Assembly: GCF_042186555.1 (NCBI RefSeq)
Contig: NC_133326.1
Span: forward strand, 93,965,288 to 94,029,287
Reading direction: 5' to 3'
Origin: Aquarana catesbeiana
Lineage: Eukaryota > Chordata > Amphibia > Anura > Ranidae
DNA length: 64,000 bases
Both the position numbers and the translations under genes were made by a program. Shown one piece after another: positions 54,513 to 64,000 of the stretch (position 1 is the first letter of the stretch; the number at the start of each line of letters is the position of its first letter). The notes beneath the pieces are model-generated. The model searched no databases. It saw nothing but the letters and a program-made list of their open reading frames with translations, and was not told where the DNA came from.

Positions 54513-55376
54513 CCGCTTGCCGCCCGCCGGCTGTCATATGACGGCCAGGCGGTGCGGCTCTCGTTCTGGGAGGGCGTCATATGACGCCCTCGCCTTCCGA
54601 CAGCAATCGCACGTGCCCGCCGTGTCACTGGGCACCCGATGCGTGTGCCCGGCCGCCGCGATGTCCGTCGGGCACACGCGATTGCCCAGTAACATGGCAT
54701 GACATGGATCTGTGTATGTAAACACACAGATCCACGTCCTGTCAGAGAGGAGAGGAGACCAATCTGTGTTCTCAGTACAGAGCAACACAGATCGGTCTCG
54801 GTGTTAGCCCCTTCCCTGCCAGTCACATTTATACAGTAATCAGTGCATTTTTATAGCACGGATCGCTGTATAAATGTGAATGGTCCCAAAAATGTGTCAA
54901 AAGTGTCTGATGTGTCCGCCACAATATCGCAGTCACAATAAAAATCGCAGATCACCGCCATGACTAGTAAAAAAAAATAATAATAAAAATGTTATAAATC
55001 GATCCCCTATTTTGTAGACGCTATAACTTTTGCGCAAACCAATCAATATACGCTTATTGCGTTTTTTTTACCAAAAATATGTAGAAGAATAAGTATCGGC
55101 CTAAACTGAGGAAAAAAATTTGTTTAAAAAAAAATGGATATTTATTATAACAAAAAGTAAAAAATATTGTGTTTTTTTCAAACTTGTCCCTCTTCTTTTG
55201 TTTGTAGTGCAAAAATTAAAAACCGCAGATGTGATCAAATACCACCAAAGTAATGCTCTATTTGTGGGGAAAAAATAATAAATATTTCATTTAGGTACAG
55301 TGTTGCAAGACCGCGCAATTGTCATTCAAAGTGTGACAGTGCTGAAAGCTGAAAAATGGCTTGGGCAGGAAGGGGG
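54513..55376 (-). mobile_element. 'CACTTCAGCCCC' TTAA element, copy 4, inserted in L1 ORF2
   Basis: TTAA at 54509-54512 and 55377-55380 flank it. Outside the two TTAAs the L1 endonuclease sequence continues, so the empty site can be read directly: one TTAA between GTGTAGCTTTTC and ATTGAGATGG. The ends CCGCTTGCCGCCCGCC and, on the other strand, CCCCCTTCCTGCCCAAGC are inverted. Internal markers of the family are present in reverse. Non-coding. Confidence 0.93.
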
Positions 55377-55380
55377 TTAA

Positions 55381-56149
55381 ATTGAGATGGTTAAGGAATT
55401 GCATTCCCTCCAAGTGTCAATAAGAAAAGCCTGGTGAAGTTGCTTGCGAAGCTGGGTGGAGGGAGAATAGTGTTCCAGCAAGTAAGGAGATTTATCTAAG
55501 TGTGGGTGGAGTACCAAATTAGAGCCACCGCCCATAAAAAGTGTGCCTTTACAGTGTGTTTTTATTATCTCCTGGAGATGTGAGAAGAAGGGGTTCGGGT
55601 TAGTATTGGGTGCATAGTAGGAGAGGTAGTTTCTATGTCCTGTAGTAGGCCTACCAAAACTATGTAGCGACCCTCAGGATCTTTGATTTCAGATATTGGG
55701 GTTAATGGTAGAGTTTGATGAAAGGCTAACAGGACCCCTCTTTGCTTTGTTGCAGAGGAGGCAGTAAAAACCTGGGGATACCGAGAGCTGTAAAATTTGG
55801 GGGTGTTTCGGATCGTAAAATGGGTTTCTTGAAGGGCAACAATGCTGGCCTTCAGGGATGCAAAAGTTTGAAAGGCCTTAACCCTTTTATTGGGGGAATT
55901 AAGACCCTTAACTTTAAGGGAGAGTATGTTTAGGGAGCCATGAGTGAGACTGGGGAAGTCTGATAATTCAGAACGTGAGAGCCATATGAACCAACCAACC
56001 AGAAAAAGAAAGAAAAGGAGTAGAAGCAGATGGGAGAAAATGAGAGGGGAGGGGAGAGGGCAGAATGTTTGTCGTGTAGGGCAAACCATTAAGTAGTGAT
56101 TGTTGGAAGGGTAAATCTGTATCGCTTGACCAAGTAGCCCACAGACCAT
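55381..56149 (-). pseudogene. L1 copy 3 ORF2: N-terminal endonuclease part
   Basis: The minus frame 56149-55565 contains SLNILSLKVKGLNSPNKRV, where the active-site Asn is Lys, then VALQETHFTI (Glu kept) and KQRGVLLAFHQTLPLTP. A frameshift near 55610 follows. Further on, the GDFN position reads GGSN (Asp lost). The endonuclease is inactive by at least these two changes. The hydrophobic leader upstream in the frame (HLLLLLFFLFLVGWF) is read-through of the spacer, not a signal peptide. Confidence 0.85.
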
Positions 56150-57016
56150 ATGGCCAGGGGGCTAACCGAAGGGTGGGTGCACCTCAGAGAGGGGGAGCAG
56201 TGACAGCTCCCCGCTGCAACCGGGAGAAACATATAGGAAATATAACAATAAACTCAGGTTTAAAATTCAAGCAACATTAACTTTCTTGTCAAGTCATATT
56301 AACAGGAGAAACAAGTACTTTAACGATAGGTATTCACTAGGAGCAGCTTTGAGTAGGAATGGGTTGGGAAAGGGAATGAGGAGGGGCTGGATAAAGGTGG
56401 AAAGGGTAGGTGGACAGGGGAGGAGAAGAAGAGAGGGCAGGGGAAGGAGAAAAGGAAGGGGGAGAGGGAGGGGGAGGGGGAAGGGGGGAGGGGGGGAGAG
56501 GGGAGGGAGGGGAAAGGGGAAGGGAAAGGAGGGGAAGGGAGAAGGGGGGAGGGGGGAAGGAGGGGAGAGGGGGAAAGGGGAGTGGGTGAAGGGGGAGGGG
56601 AGGGAGAGGATAGCTTTAGCTATTACATAGTAGCAGTCAACATCCTGCATGGAGGGAACAATTAGGGTGTAGATAGTGCATAATTAAGCAGTGCTGCTAT
56701 GAACTAGAGGTAGGTAGAGCAGAGATGCAGGGAGCATGAGTCCTAGTGGCTGGGATTAATACCAAACTGAGAAAAAAAAATTCAACATTTAGAACAAGTG
56801 AAAAAACAAAAATAAGGCATCCAAATCTGTGAGACATCCTGGAGGGCTGTTAAGCTTGCAGGGAATAAAAAATACATACCAGGGTGTAGTCCCTTAGGTC
56901 TTGGTAGGAGAAAAGCCTTCTTGAGTTGTCGTGTCATGGTCGACTTCTTCGTGGGCAACCAAAAACCTGTTTACAGTGGAAAGAAAAAAGGTAAAGAAAA
57001 AACAACTTTTGCAAAA
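56150..57016 (-). other. Inter-ORF spacer of L1 copy 3 with a 250-bp purine tract
   Basis: 56370-56620 is almost pure G/A on plus (GGGGAGGG units), that is, pyrimidine-only on the coding strand. It yields long, meaningless Gly/Arg/Glu or Pro/Ser/Leu open frames. Copy 1 has a milder version in the same place, so the tract belongs to the element and has probably expanded here. Could form triplex or G-quadruplex DNA. Confidence 0.8.
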
Positions 57017-57985
57017 TCAGTGGGGTGGGCGGGATTTTGGGCTGGAGAAGTTATCCCCTGGGACCCGTGAGGGGGTTCCCTTGCGAATCAAAGATGGTCC
57101 TGTTTGGTTGCGCTTTGGTGTAGCTGGGTATGGGTGGGCAGCAGAATGGACTGGCATGCGTTGCAACATAGCCTCTGATTGCTGGGCCGGGGATGTTAGG
57201 TGAAGGGTTTCCAGAAGATGTTGCAGAGATTCAGATGATGTGCAGGAATGTTGCTGTCCCTGATAAGAGAATTGCAGGGCAAAAGGAAACCACCAGGTAT
57301 ATTTGAGCTGGTGCTGCAGCAGAATCTGAAGTTGCGGCTTCATGGCAAGGTGTTTAGCTATGGTGAGGGGTGCCACATCAGAGAAAAGTTAATATGCATG
57401 ACCCTGGAACAGGAGTGAGTCCTTGTTGCAGGCTGCAGAGAACAACTGTCTCATGGTGGTCCGTCTGTTTGGTGAAGGGTGAGAGCCCTATGTATTCTGT
57501 CAAACTCTAACCATTCTATGGGAATGGCTGTTGACAGTTCTTGAAACAGTGCGGTAGTAAACGATTGAATATCATCAATCACCTCAGGTATTCCACGGAG
57601 TTTCAGGTTGGACCTGCGGGAGCGGTTTTCCACATCTTCTAAACGGGAAAGCAATGTGGCATTTTCTTCACGAAGCGCTGCTTGCTCTTGAGCATGCTCA
57701 TGCAGGGTGAGCTCCATGTCATCCACCCTTGTCTCAAGGTCAGCTGTACACTGGCCTATTTCACGAGTCTGTGATTTGGTCGGATGTAGCTTTCAAGGCC
57801 CTCTGGAGCATTGTCTCCATATATTTAAGGAAGTCATTTTGGGAAATAGCTGAAGGAGGCAGGGATGGGGAGCTGCCAGGATTGAAGTCTACATCCTCAT
57901 CTTCTCCACTATCTGCCAGCTCCGGTCTGGCCTGCAATGCTGCATGCTGTTTAGCCAGGGCTTTCGCCGCCTTTTTGGAGGAGGC
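57017..57985 (-). pseudogene. L1 copy 3 ORF1, broken
   Basis: Pieces on minus, in order: 57985-57761 (SSKKAAKALAKQHAALQARP, then QNDFLKYMETMLQRALKATS), 57726-57451 (coiled coil to RSRRSNLKLRGIPEVIDDIQ and LEFDRIHRALT), and 57376-57017 (MAPLTIAKHLAMKPQLQILL, then YTWWFPFALQFS). Two frame breaks lie near 57730-57760 and 57380-57450. The N-terminal 20-30 residues are on the far side of the SINE insertion, near 58410-58490. The domain order is that of L1 ORF1 and close to copy 2. Confidence 0.85.
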
Positions 57986-58060
57986 GCAGGTTACATAGTT
58001 AGTAAGGTTGAATAAAGACACCAGTCCATCCAGTTCAACCTGAGTGAGTGTGGGTGCGTG
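57986..58060 (-). repeat. Repeat end 'ACTAACTATGTAAC' next to the SINE
   Basis: On minus: GGTTGAACTGGATGGACTGG then TGTCTTTATTCAACCTTACTAACTATGTAAC. This string is common in amphibian and fish genomes as a dispersed repeat end. Here it adjoins the SINE tail, so the two form a composite insertion in ORF1, or one element carrying both parts. Confidence 0.55.
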
Positions 58061-58409
58061 TCTACAATTATCCCTATTTATTTAAGGTACATAGTGCCAT
58101 CAATTTTACGCAGCGCTCCACATATACATCGCACACTCACATCGGTCCCTATCCTCAAGGATCCCACAAACCAAGGTCCCCAACTCACATTTATATACTA
58201 GGGCCATTTTTTTTCTTTGGACAGAAGCCAATTAACCTACCAGCATGTCTTTGGAGTGTGGAAGGAAACCGGAGTACACGGAGGAAACCCACGCAGGCAC
58301 AGGGAGAACATGCAAACTCCAGGCAGGTAGTGTCGTGGTTGGTATTTGAACCAGCGACCCTTTTTACTGCTAGGCGAGAGTTCTACCCACTACACCACTG
58401 TGACGCCGG
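58061..58409 (-). mobile_element. tRNA-derived SINE with L2-like 3' tail, copy 1
   Basis: Read on minus it opens ACAGTGGTGTAGTGGGTAG. The A box is at 58397-58383 (TGGTGTAGTGGGTAG) and the B box at 58352-58341 (GGTTCAAATACC), spaced as in a tRNA gene. The body contains GTGTACTCCGGTTTCCTTCC and CCAAAGACATGCTGGTAGGT. The tail GAGCGCTGCGTAAAATTGATG then GCACTATGTACC matches the L2 3' end at 46880-46930 (AAGCGCTGCGTAAACTGTCG, GCGCTATATAAA). It is inserted in ORF1 of L1 copy 3. No protein. Confidence 0.8.
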
Positions 58410-58590
58410 GTTAGCGCTTCCTTTATGGGCTTAGGCTTGTTCTTGTAAAGCGATCCCTGAAGGAACGAGTCGGGAAGATGTCTTAGATGCCTGTACAGGT
58501 CCCGATGTTGCAGCGGGGAGTGCGTAGCTCTAACAGGACGCGTCCTCCATGTGAAGCTTCGCGCATGCGCCCTCCTACTCCTCCTCTCCT
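58410..58590 (-). other. L1 copy 3: 5' UTR and first ORF1 codons beyond the SINE
   Basis: On minus, ATCGCTTTACAAGAACAAGC then CTAAGCCCATAAAGGAAGCG keeps an open frame (LYKNKPKPIKEALTRR) up to the SINE border and fits a basic ORF1 N-terminus. Upstream, a GC-rich part (GCGCATGCGCGAAGCTTCAC) is the leader. No in-frame ATG was found, so the start is lost or displaced. Confidence 0.5.
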
Positions 58591-59782
58591 AATGCCAACA
58601 TAGTCCCACAAACAGACCATAAAGAGTTGGCAGAGTTACAGGCTGCTGCTTTCCCCAGGGTTGGCATAGAAAGCTCTGCAGTGTAAGCCTTTTTTTATTG
58701 TATCTGCTGCTGGAGATTAATAAATAAATGTCCTCAAATTAGCCCCATGCCCAGAGCCTTAAGGCCAGCTTGGACAAACCGCTAACTTTGCAGCTGCTTC
58801 TAATACAGCTTGTGAAATTACCCCTTTAAGTAAGCTTATTGCCTGTGCTAAACTGCAGTTCGGTACCAAGCCACCATTACTTTGCCCAGATAGAAATCCC
58901 TATCCTCCACCGGCATGTGCAATGCAACGGGGCAGCTCAAAACAGAGGAGGTTTACAAGGAGGTAGAGGCTTGGGGTGCTAACGTTGAAGCAGAGGACAA
59001 AATTAAGCAGGATTCATGTATTTTGTATTTATTTTTTTTATAATTAGGGCATTGGAGGCATAGCTGCAGAGAAAAACCTGCAGCTAAAGGCTGGCTGTAC
59101 TTCTACAATGCAGGGGTATAGGCAGGAAGCAACAAATGAAGTGGGGAAATTCTATGCCTGGGAGAAGGGGAGGCAACAGCAACTTGTTGAACACAGAATC
59201 CCAAGACTTCCTCAAATGTTCCTTCAATGGTCAAACATAGGAAACAGGCAGTCAGGAAGCTGACATCTTCTGTCATAGACTGTAAGTTGTTTGTGGTAGG
59301 TTGCAGAGGAAACTGACCACTTGTAGTCTGTTGAAACTCATAAATTGTTGGGCCTTGTGGTACTGTGACAATAAGGACTAATGTGCCCCTTAATCACACC
59401 TGGCAAAGAACTGCTGCCGAAAGCTTATCACAAAAATGTTGATGTAAAACATTCACTACAACTCCTCACATATTTACCTTAAGTTCCTGCCTTGTGTGGC
59501 CCCACAGAAACATATTTCCAGACCCTATATCATTTCGTATTACTTTTATTTTGTACAGATTTTAAAAACATTTTATTTAAATATTTCATTGTGTTTCATT
59601 GCAAAGCCATCACTGCTGTGGTCATGCAAACACAGGAAGTGATGGCATTGCAAACTGGGTGTTCCCTATGCAAAACCAGAAAGGGTTCCTTGCAGGATAA
59701 TGCCACCAGCTCAGACACTAGTCTTACAGAGGTAATGGCTACGTGGAATACCACATTAAGATAAGAGTAAAGAGAGGATTGT
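58591..59782. other. No gene seen
   Basis: Balanced to AT-rich DNA with no element ends I recognise. Open frames are short and without domain similarity. Confidence 0.45.
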
Positions 59783-59786
59783 CTAA

Positions 59787-60737
59787 CCACTTTAGCCACG
59801 GGAGATTTTACTCCCTTCCTGACCAGAGCACTTTTTACAATTTTGCACTTTGTCGCTTTAACTGGAAATTGCGCGGTCGTTCGACGCTGTACCCAAACAA
59901 ACTTTGCGTCCTTTTTTTCCCACAAATAGAGCTTTCTTTTTATCACCTCTGCATTTTTTATTTTTTGCGCTATCAACAAAAAAAGAGCGAAATTTTGACT
60001 ATATATATATATATAATAAATGTGCCCAAATTAAAAAAAAAAAAAACACATTTCTTCATCAGTTTAGGCCAATATATATTCTTCTACATATTTTTGGTAA
60101 AAAAAATTGCAATAAGCGTATATTGATTGGTTTGCGCAAAAGTTATAGTGTCTACAAACTATGGGAAAGATTTATGGCATTTTTATTATTATTTTTTTTT
60201 TCCTAGTAATGGCTGTGATCTGCGATTTCTAGTGGTACTGTGACATTGCAACGGACAGATCGGAGACTCTTGACTCTTTTTTGGGACCATCGGCAGTTAT
60301 ACAGCGATCAGTGCTATAAAAATGCACTGATTACTGTGTAAATGTCACTGGCAGGGAAGGGGTTAACACTAGGGGGCGATCAAGGGGTTAATTGTGTGTT
60401 TCCTCAGTGTGTTCTAACTGTGGGGGAATAGGATTGATTAGGAGAGGAGACATATCATTTTTTCTACTTAGTAGGAACAAACAATATGGCTCCTCTTCCA
60501 TGACAGCACAGGGATTTGGGTGTTCACACACCCAAATCCCCGTGCTGGAGCTCGTGCATGCGATGGCTTGTGGACGGCGGCAATCATGCCCGCCGGCCAT
60601 GGGCATCCGGTCTCTCACCGTGCAGCAGGCACGCGCGCCTTCCGGTGGCCACTAAAGGAATGGACGTACCCATACGGGATTTCGCCCAGGGGAGCCATTC
60701 TGCCGCAGTATAACTGCATAAGCCAGTCGGGAGCCAG
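59787..60737 (+). mobile_element. 'CACTTCAGCCCC' TTAA element, copy 5
   Basis: The left border is CTAA (59783-59786, a mutated TTAA) before CCACTTTAGCCACGGG. The right border is TTAA at 60738-60741 after CGGGAGCCAG. The family markers TTGCGCTATCAACAAA, TTGATTGGTTTGCGCAAAAG, TATAAAAATGCACTGATTAC and GGCAGGGAAGGGGTTAA occur in order. A (TA)n of about 16 bp lies at 59999-60015. Non-coding. Confidence 0.88.
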
Positions 60738-60741
60738 TTAA

Positions 60742-61590
60742 TGGGTAAAAAAGGCAGCTTCTGAAATGCAGGGAGAATCAGATTCATATTCTATGGAGTC
60801 ACAGGGGAATGGACAGGGTGAGCTACATAAAAGACTCTCTGTACAAAAGTCTTAATGAAAGAATGAGAGGCCAAAAGTCTTTGAAACAAGGTTAAAAGAG
60901 CAGAATCTAGAACTCTGATAGTCCTAACATGATTTACAGATGTACTTTTTTGTAATTTAAATTAAAATGTTTTTTACTTTTTTTCTCCTCACTCCTGTGG
61001 ATAGAAGAGAAACACACATGTCTGAAATTAGAGCTCTACTCTTGTTACACTGTGAATAAATTATCCAAGGGGCTTTGAAATAAAAATTAATCTCCTTCGC
61101 CATTGCTGCTGCTCCACATGTCATCAATGGCATGCCTGCATGCTTTATGTTCCTATAATTCTAGGGCACATTCCTTTTCTTTTTTGTGACATAGGCATGG
61201 AGCACAGGGGGCAACCTTGTTACTATTGGGGCTGAGTTCTCTTCTTATAACTATTCTCCAGCTTTTATTTCACTTTAAATAGTTAATTTGAACCAAATTC
61301 CAATGAGTCCCTCACCTTCACCTGCAGACCACCACAATCACCAGGCTACTATAGTGAGTGGGAGACACTTGTCCACATCAACGTGGAACAAAGTGCTTTG
61401 CCAGGGAGTTCCCCTTCATGTTAAGGGTATATGGACTGGTATGGATCAAAATCACATTCCCCCTTTCCTGGCCTGGTTGGATAGATGTCTGATATCTGTT
61501 TTATGGATTTGGCACATGAACTTGCAAAACTGCTTCAAACTGAACCCAGGTATGTTTGTCTCAACATTTGTTCTGAACAGCACTGAGATG
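60742..61590. other. No gene; candidate conserved non-coding DNA at 61040-61200
   Basis: 61069-61135 (GGGGCTTTGAAATAAAAATT then CACATGTCATCAATGGCATG) is complex, repeat-free sequence. Its complement includes CCATTGATGACATG, which resembles a Pbx/Meis-type site. Inference only. Confidence 0.3.
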
Positions 61591-62346
61591 TAGACATGTG
61601 TAATTCGTTTCATTCCAAATTCGTTTAACAAGTTTTGAGAAATTAGTTAATTCGGAAATATCCAAATTAATGAAAACCAGTTTAACAAAATTTTCCAGAA
61701 ATTTGAAATTTGGAAATAAGAATGAAAATCCAAAAATTCAAAGGATGTAAAATCCGAAAATAAGAACAAAAATCCAAAAACCCGAAAATTTGAAAATCTG
61801 AAATAATAACTAACTAATAATAACTTAACTATTACTAAACTATTAAATTATAGAAATTGAATTTTCCTTTCAAATTTGGCAGTTAGTGAACGTAACGAAT
61901 ACGAATTTATGCAAAGTTACAAATTATCCAAAATAACAAATGCCGTATCTAAACGAATGGAACATAACAAATTACTTTTTATTATTATTATTATTTTGTT
62001 CTGTTTCATTTGTTTATATGTGGCATTCTTTATTTCAGATAATTCGTAACTTTAGATCAATTTGTATTCGTTACGTTCACTAAAAGCCAAATTTGAAAGG
62101 AAATCCCAATACCTATAATTTAATAGTTATTTATTATTAGTTAGTTATTATTTAGAATTTTCAGATTTTCTTTATTATTTTTGTATTTCCAAACTTCCGA
62201 ATTTTTCGAATTTTCAAATTTCATATTTTCTGAATTTACGAATTTTCGAAATTATGAATGTACGAATTCCAAATTTTTGAATTTACGAAAAAAACAAAAA
62301 ATGAATGAAACAAAATGAACACAATTTTCGGCAGTGCACATGTCTA
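61591..62346. mobile_element. Non-autonomous hAT element, TAGACATGTG ends, copy 2
   Basis: The ends TAGACATGTGTAATTCG and GCAGTGCACATGTCTA are inverted. The body is full of alternating AATTCG/AAATTT motifs and is itself loosely palindromic: the 61880-61925 block GTTAGTGAACGTAACGAATA recurs inverted at 62065-62090, TTCGTTACGTTCACTAA. Flanks (CTGAGATG / CGAGATGT) fit an 8-bp duplication only if one base shifted. Confidence 0.78.
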
Positions 62347-62409
62347 CGAGATGTGTCTAATTGGGGGATTGTACCTCACTTAACAACTTCTGATTGTCTT
62401 GTAAACATG

Positions 62410-62661
62410 GGGGTTGAATTACTGAAGCCAACTAGACTGTTCACTTTGTAAGGGAATATGCCCCTGGGCTTAGTGAATGAGGTGAATCTCGGCTGCCTTT
62501 CGTTTTCCAATCATGTGCATGCAAAATGTTGATTTTTTTATTTTCCTTGCACATCGGGTATTTTTTGCAAAGTGATACTTTATCACATTCACTAAGCTCT
62601 GGGGCAAATTTGCTTGTAAAATGCACCTTCCCTCACAAAGTGATTTAGGTAAATCAACCCC
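62410..62661. mobile_element. 'GATTTACTAAA' family miniature element, copy 4
   Basis: Left GGGGTTGAATTACTGAAGCC and right TTTAGGTAAATCAACCCC are inverted. The interior arms GCCCCTGGGCTTAGTGAATG and CATTCACTAAGCTCTGGGGC pair. No coding content. Confidence 0.85.
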
Positions 62662-63179
62662 ATGGTGTGAAGGCACAGGGAATGCAGGGCAAAAAAAAAG
62701 CAGCATGGAGGACTGCTAATTGCAGAATGAAAATGGTACAGAACGTTTGGTGCAAACTGCAATCTGTTACAACTCTGTGGTAATATATTTCAAGCGAATT
62801 GTTTAAATACAAAACAAATGACAAACTCAGAAATCAATTTACTCATATCTATCTAGAAAGTTTGTCTATAACTGCTAAATTTGGCACAGCAAAGTGCCTG
62901 AAATTATTCAGAATCCTACATGGACCAAATCTTCCAGCTATATTTTATCTTTTGGACACCATCTGTATGTTTTACTGCAAGGTAATCCCACGAGCAAAAG
63001 AGAAAAGTACACTGATTGATTTTGACACATGAGCATCTTTACAGAAAGTAAAAAGAGGTAGAAGAAGCTTTGTTTTTTCTTTCCTTCTTATGCAAATCTT
63101 AATAAATACTTGCAATGTTATTATCCATTTTTACATCAATATCAATTATTAAAGGTAATTACATATCACTGACAATTTG
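62662..63179. other. No gene seen; complex AT-rich DNA
   Basis: Repeat-free stretch with balanced low-GC composition (62740-63060). It may include conserved non-coding sequence. No open frame with recognisable features. Confidence 0.3.
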
Positions 63180-63445
63180 CACAACACTGTACATTTATAT
63201 TGTACATTCACATCAGTCCCTGCCCTTAATGAGCCTACAGTCTAAGGTCCCTCTCGGATAATATGGCCAATTTAGTCTGGAAACAATTAACCTCCATGCC
63301 TTTGTAGCTTGGGAGGAAACCCATACAATTACAGGGAGAATATGCAAACTCCATGCAGTGTGTCATGGTTAGAATTCAAACAGAACATTTTAGTGTTGCA
63401 AGGCAGACATGTCAACCACTAAAGCCACTGTGCTGCCTATATCTA
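63180..63445 (-). mobile_element. tRNA-derived SINE with L2-like tail, copy 2 (older)
   Basis: Read on minus: head GGCAGCACAGTGGCTTTAG, A box region 63427-63411, B box region 63382-63368 (diverged), body GTTTGCATATTCTCCCTGTA, and tail AGACTGTAGGCTCATTAAGG then TTGTGCAAATTGTCAGTGATA. The tail corresponds to ATTGTAAGCTCTAACGAGCA and CTGCGTAAACTGTCGGCGCT of the L2 copy. More diverged than copy 1. Confidence 0.75.
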
Positions 63446-64000
63446 TGCAAACTGACAAACATGTAGTGCTCACCTATTTATTTTGCCTGCCCCAGAGGTC
63501 TTGTTATTAATATTAAATAAAGCAAAAGATAGACATTTTCAAAGCTGTTTTTCAGAGGTTTGCAAGGGCAAATACGTCTTCTAGGAGTTCTTGCACTGTA
63601 CTACAGAGGTATTACCTATTGGTAAAAATCACATAATAGCTCACACTTAGTTCAGGTGGGTAGACAGGTTTCTTGACATTCTACCATAGTACAACAATGT
63701 AAGCTGCGTTGTATATACTGTTACAGAATTGAAAGGGTATTTAAAAGAATTTACAATGGGGTGGTACTGGCGCAAGCTGTTAATCAATAATATGAAAATA
63801 GAGGGGGGTGGGAGAACAGGGATCATTAATCCAGAGGCCAGTGGTCTGTGAAAGGCCTGTGGATGGTGTAAAATAGGGGGAATAGGTCTCTAAAACAGGC
63901 AACAGGGGGGGATCCAATGGTGGTGATGAAGAACAGTTCAGTTCATAACTTAGGGCAAGCCTCTTGAGGAAAGTAGAAGCAAACTCCAGGAACATGTAAA
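63446..64000. other. No gene seen
   Basis: AT-rich DNA with G runs near 63800-63910 and no recognised element border. Confidence 0.45.

Larger units (their letters stand above)
50798..58590 (-). mobile_element. L1-clade LINE, copy 3, full-length but decayed
   Basis: The minus strand runs from a 5' region near 58590 through ORF1 remnants (to 57017), a pyrimidine-rich spacer (plus-strand purine tract 56370-56620), ORF2 remnants (56149-51280), and a 3' end at about 50798 with AATAAAAACC. It is interrupted by a TTAA element (54513-55376) and by SINE sequence (57986-58409). A possible imperfect target duplication is cctcctcttcctctcc (50782-50797) against the C/T-rich string at 58570-58589, but low complexity makes this doubtful. 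Confidence 0.88.

Noticed and set aside
55950..56149. Possible signal peptide or membrane segment (HLLLLLFFLFLVGWF)
   Set aside because: It is spacer read-through upstream of the endonuclease domain; the aligned ORF2 of copy 2 starts at MAPLNILSLN.
56286..56650. Gly/Arg-rich (plus) and Pro/Leu-rich (minus) open frames
   Set aside because: Artefacts of the purine tract in the L1 spacer; no domain and no start context.
58341..58397. True tRNA gene on minus
   Set aside because: A and B boxes are present, but the sequence does not form a full cloverleaf and continues into a SINE body and L2-like tail.
1..64000. Endogenous retrovirus or other viral insertion
   Set aside because: I found no LTR pair, protease, integrase, gag or env motif. 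All reverse transcriptases seen are of L1 or L2 type.

Overview
The window looks like amphibian nuclear DNA, most likely from a ranid-type frog with a large genome. It is AT-rich and has no bacterial gene structure. I recognise no host protein-coding exon, tRNA gene or rRNA gene. Nearly all long open frames belong to transposable elements. The frog attribution rests on recalling the repeat families (hAT elements ending in TAGGGATGAGC, 'TTAACCCCTTC' elements, the L1/L2/Harbinger/Tc1 mix). It is recognition, not a database search.

Layout. 1-4222: minus-strand L1-clade LINE, 5' complete, with an intact ORF1 and an ORF2 that stays open to the window edge. It sits in the terminal repeat of a Tc1/mariner element (4223-5779), which itself abuts a (TA)n tract. 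5861-14135: large hAT element with a broken transposase on the minus strand, a 142-bp minisatellite behind it, and 88-bp minisatellites and an inverted repeat in front of it. 14144-17895: PIF/Harbinger element with both genes, a spliced second protein on plus and a two-exon nuclease on minus. 17906-18985: satellite-like DNA and a hairpin. 18986-32690: mostly non-coding DNA with small DNA transposons, many bounded by TTAA. 30635-32146 is a hAT-like element carrying a 33-bp minisatellite. 32691-35964: a long-terminal-inverted-repeat element split by two TTAA elements. 36400-42577: Harbinger, TTAA and Tc1 derivatives, a hairpin, and a repeat-poor stretch. 42578-50248: full-length L1 on plus with a perfect 17-bp target duplication and a nested L2 LINE. 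About 50798-58590: a third, decayed L1 on minus, broken by a TTAA element and by a tRNA-derived SINE. 58591-64000: non-coding DNA with one TTAA element, a small hAT element, an inverted-repeat element and a second SINE.

Working relationships. The two Harbinger genes form one transposition unit, and smaller Harbinger copies at 24594-25734 and 37484-37866 share its subterminal sequence. The SINEs end in the same 3' motif as the nested L2, so L2 probably supplied their reverse transcriptase. The three L1 copies belong to at least two subfamilies. Copy 1 has the most complete reading frames visible here. Nested insertions give relative ages: Tc1 before L1 copy 1; L1 copy 2 before L2; L1 copy 3 before both its TTAA element and its SINE; the long-TIR element before the two TTAA elements inside it.
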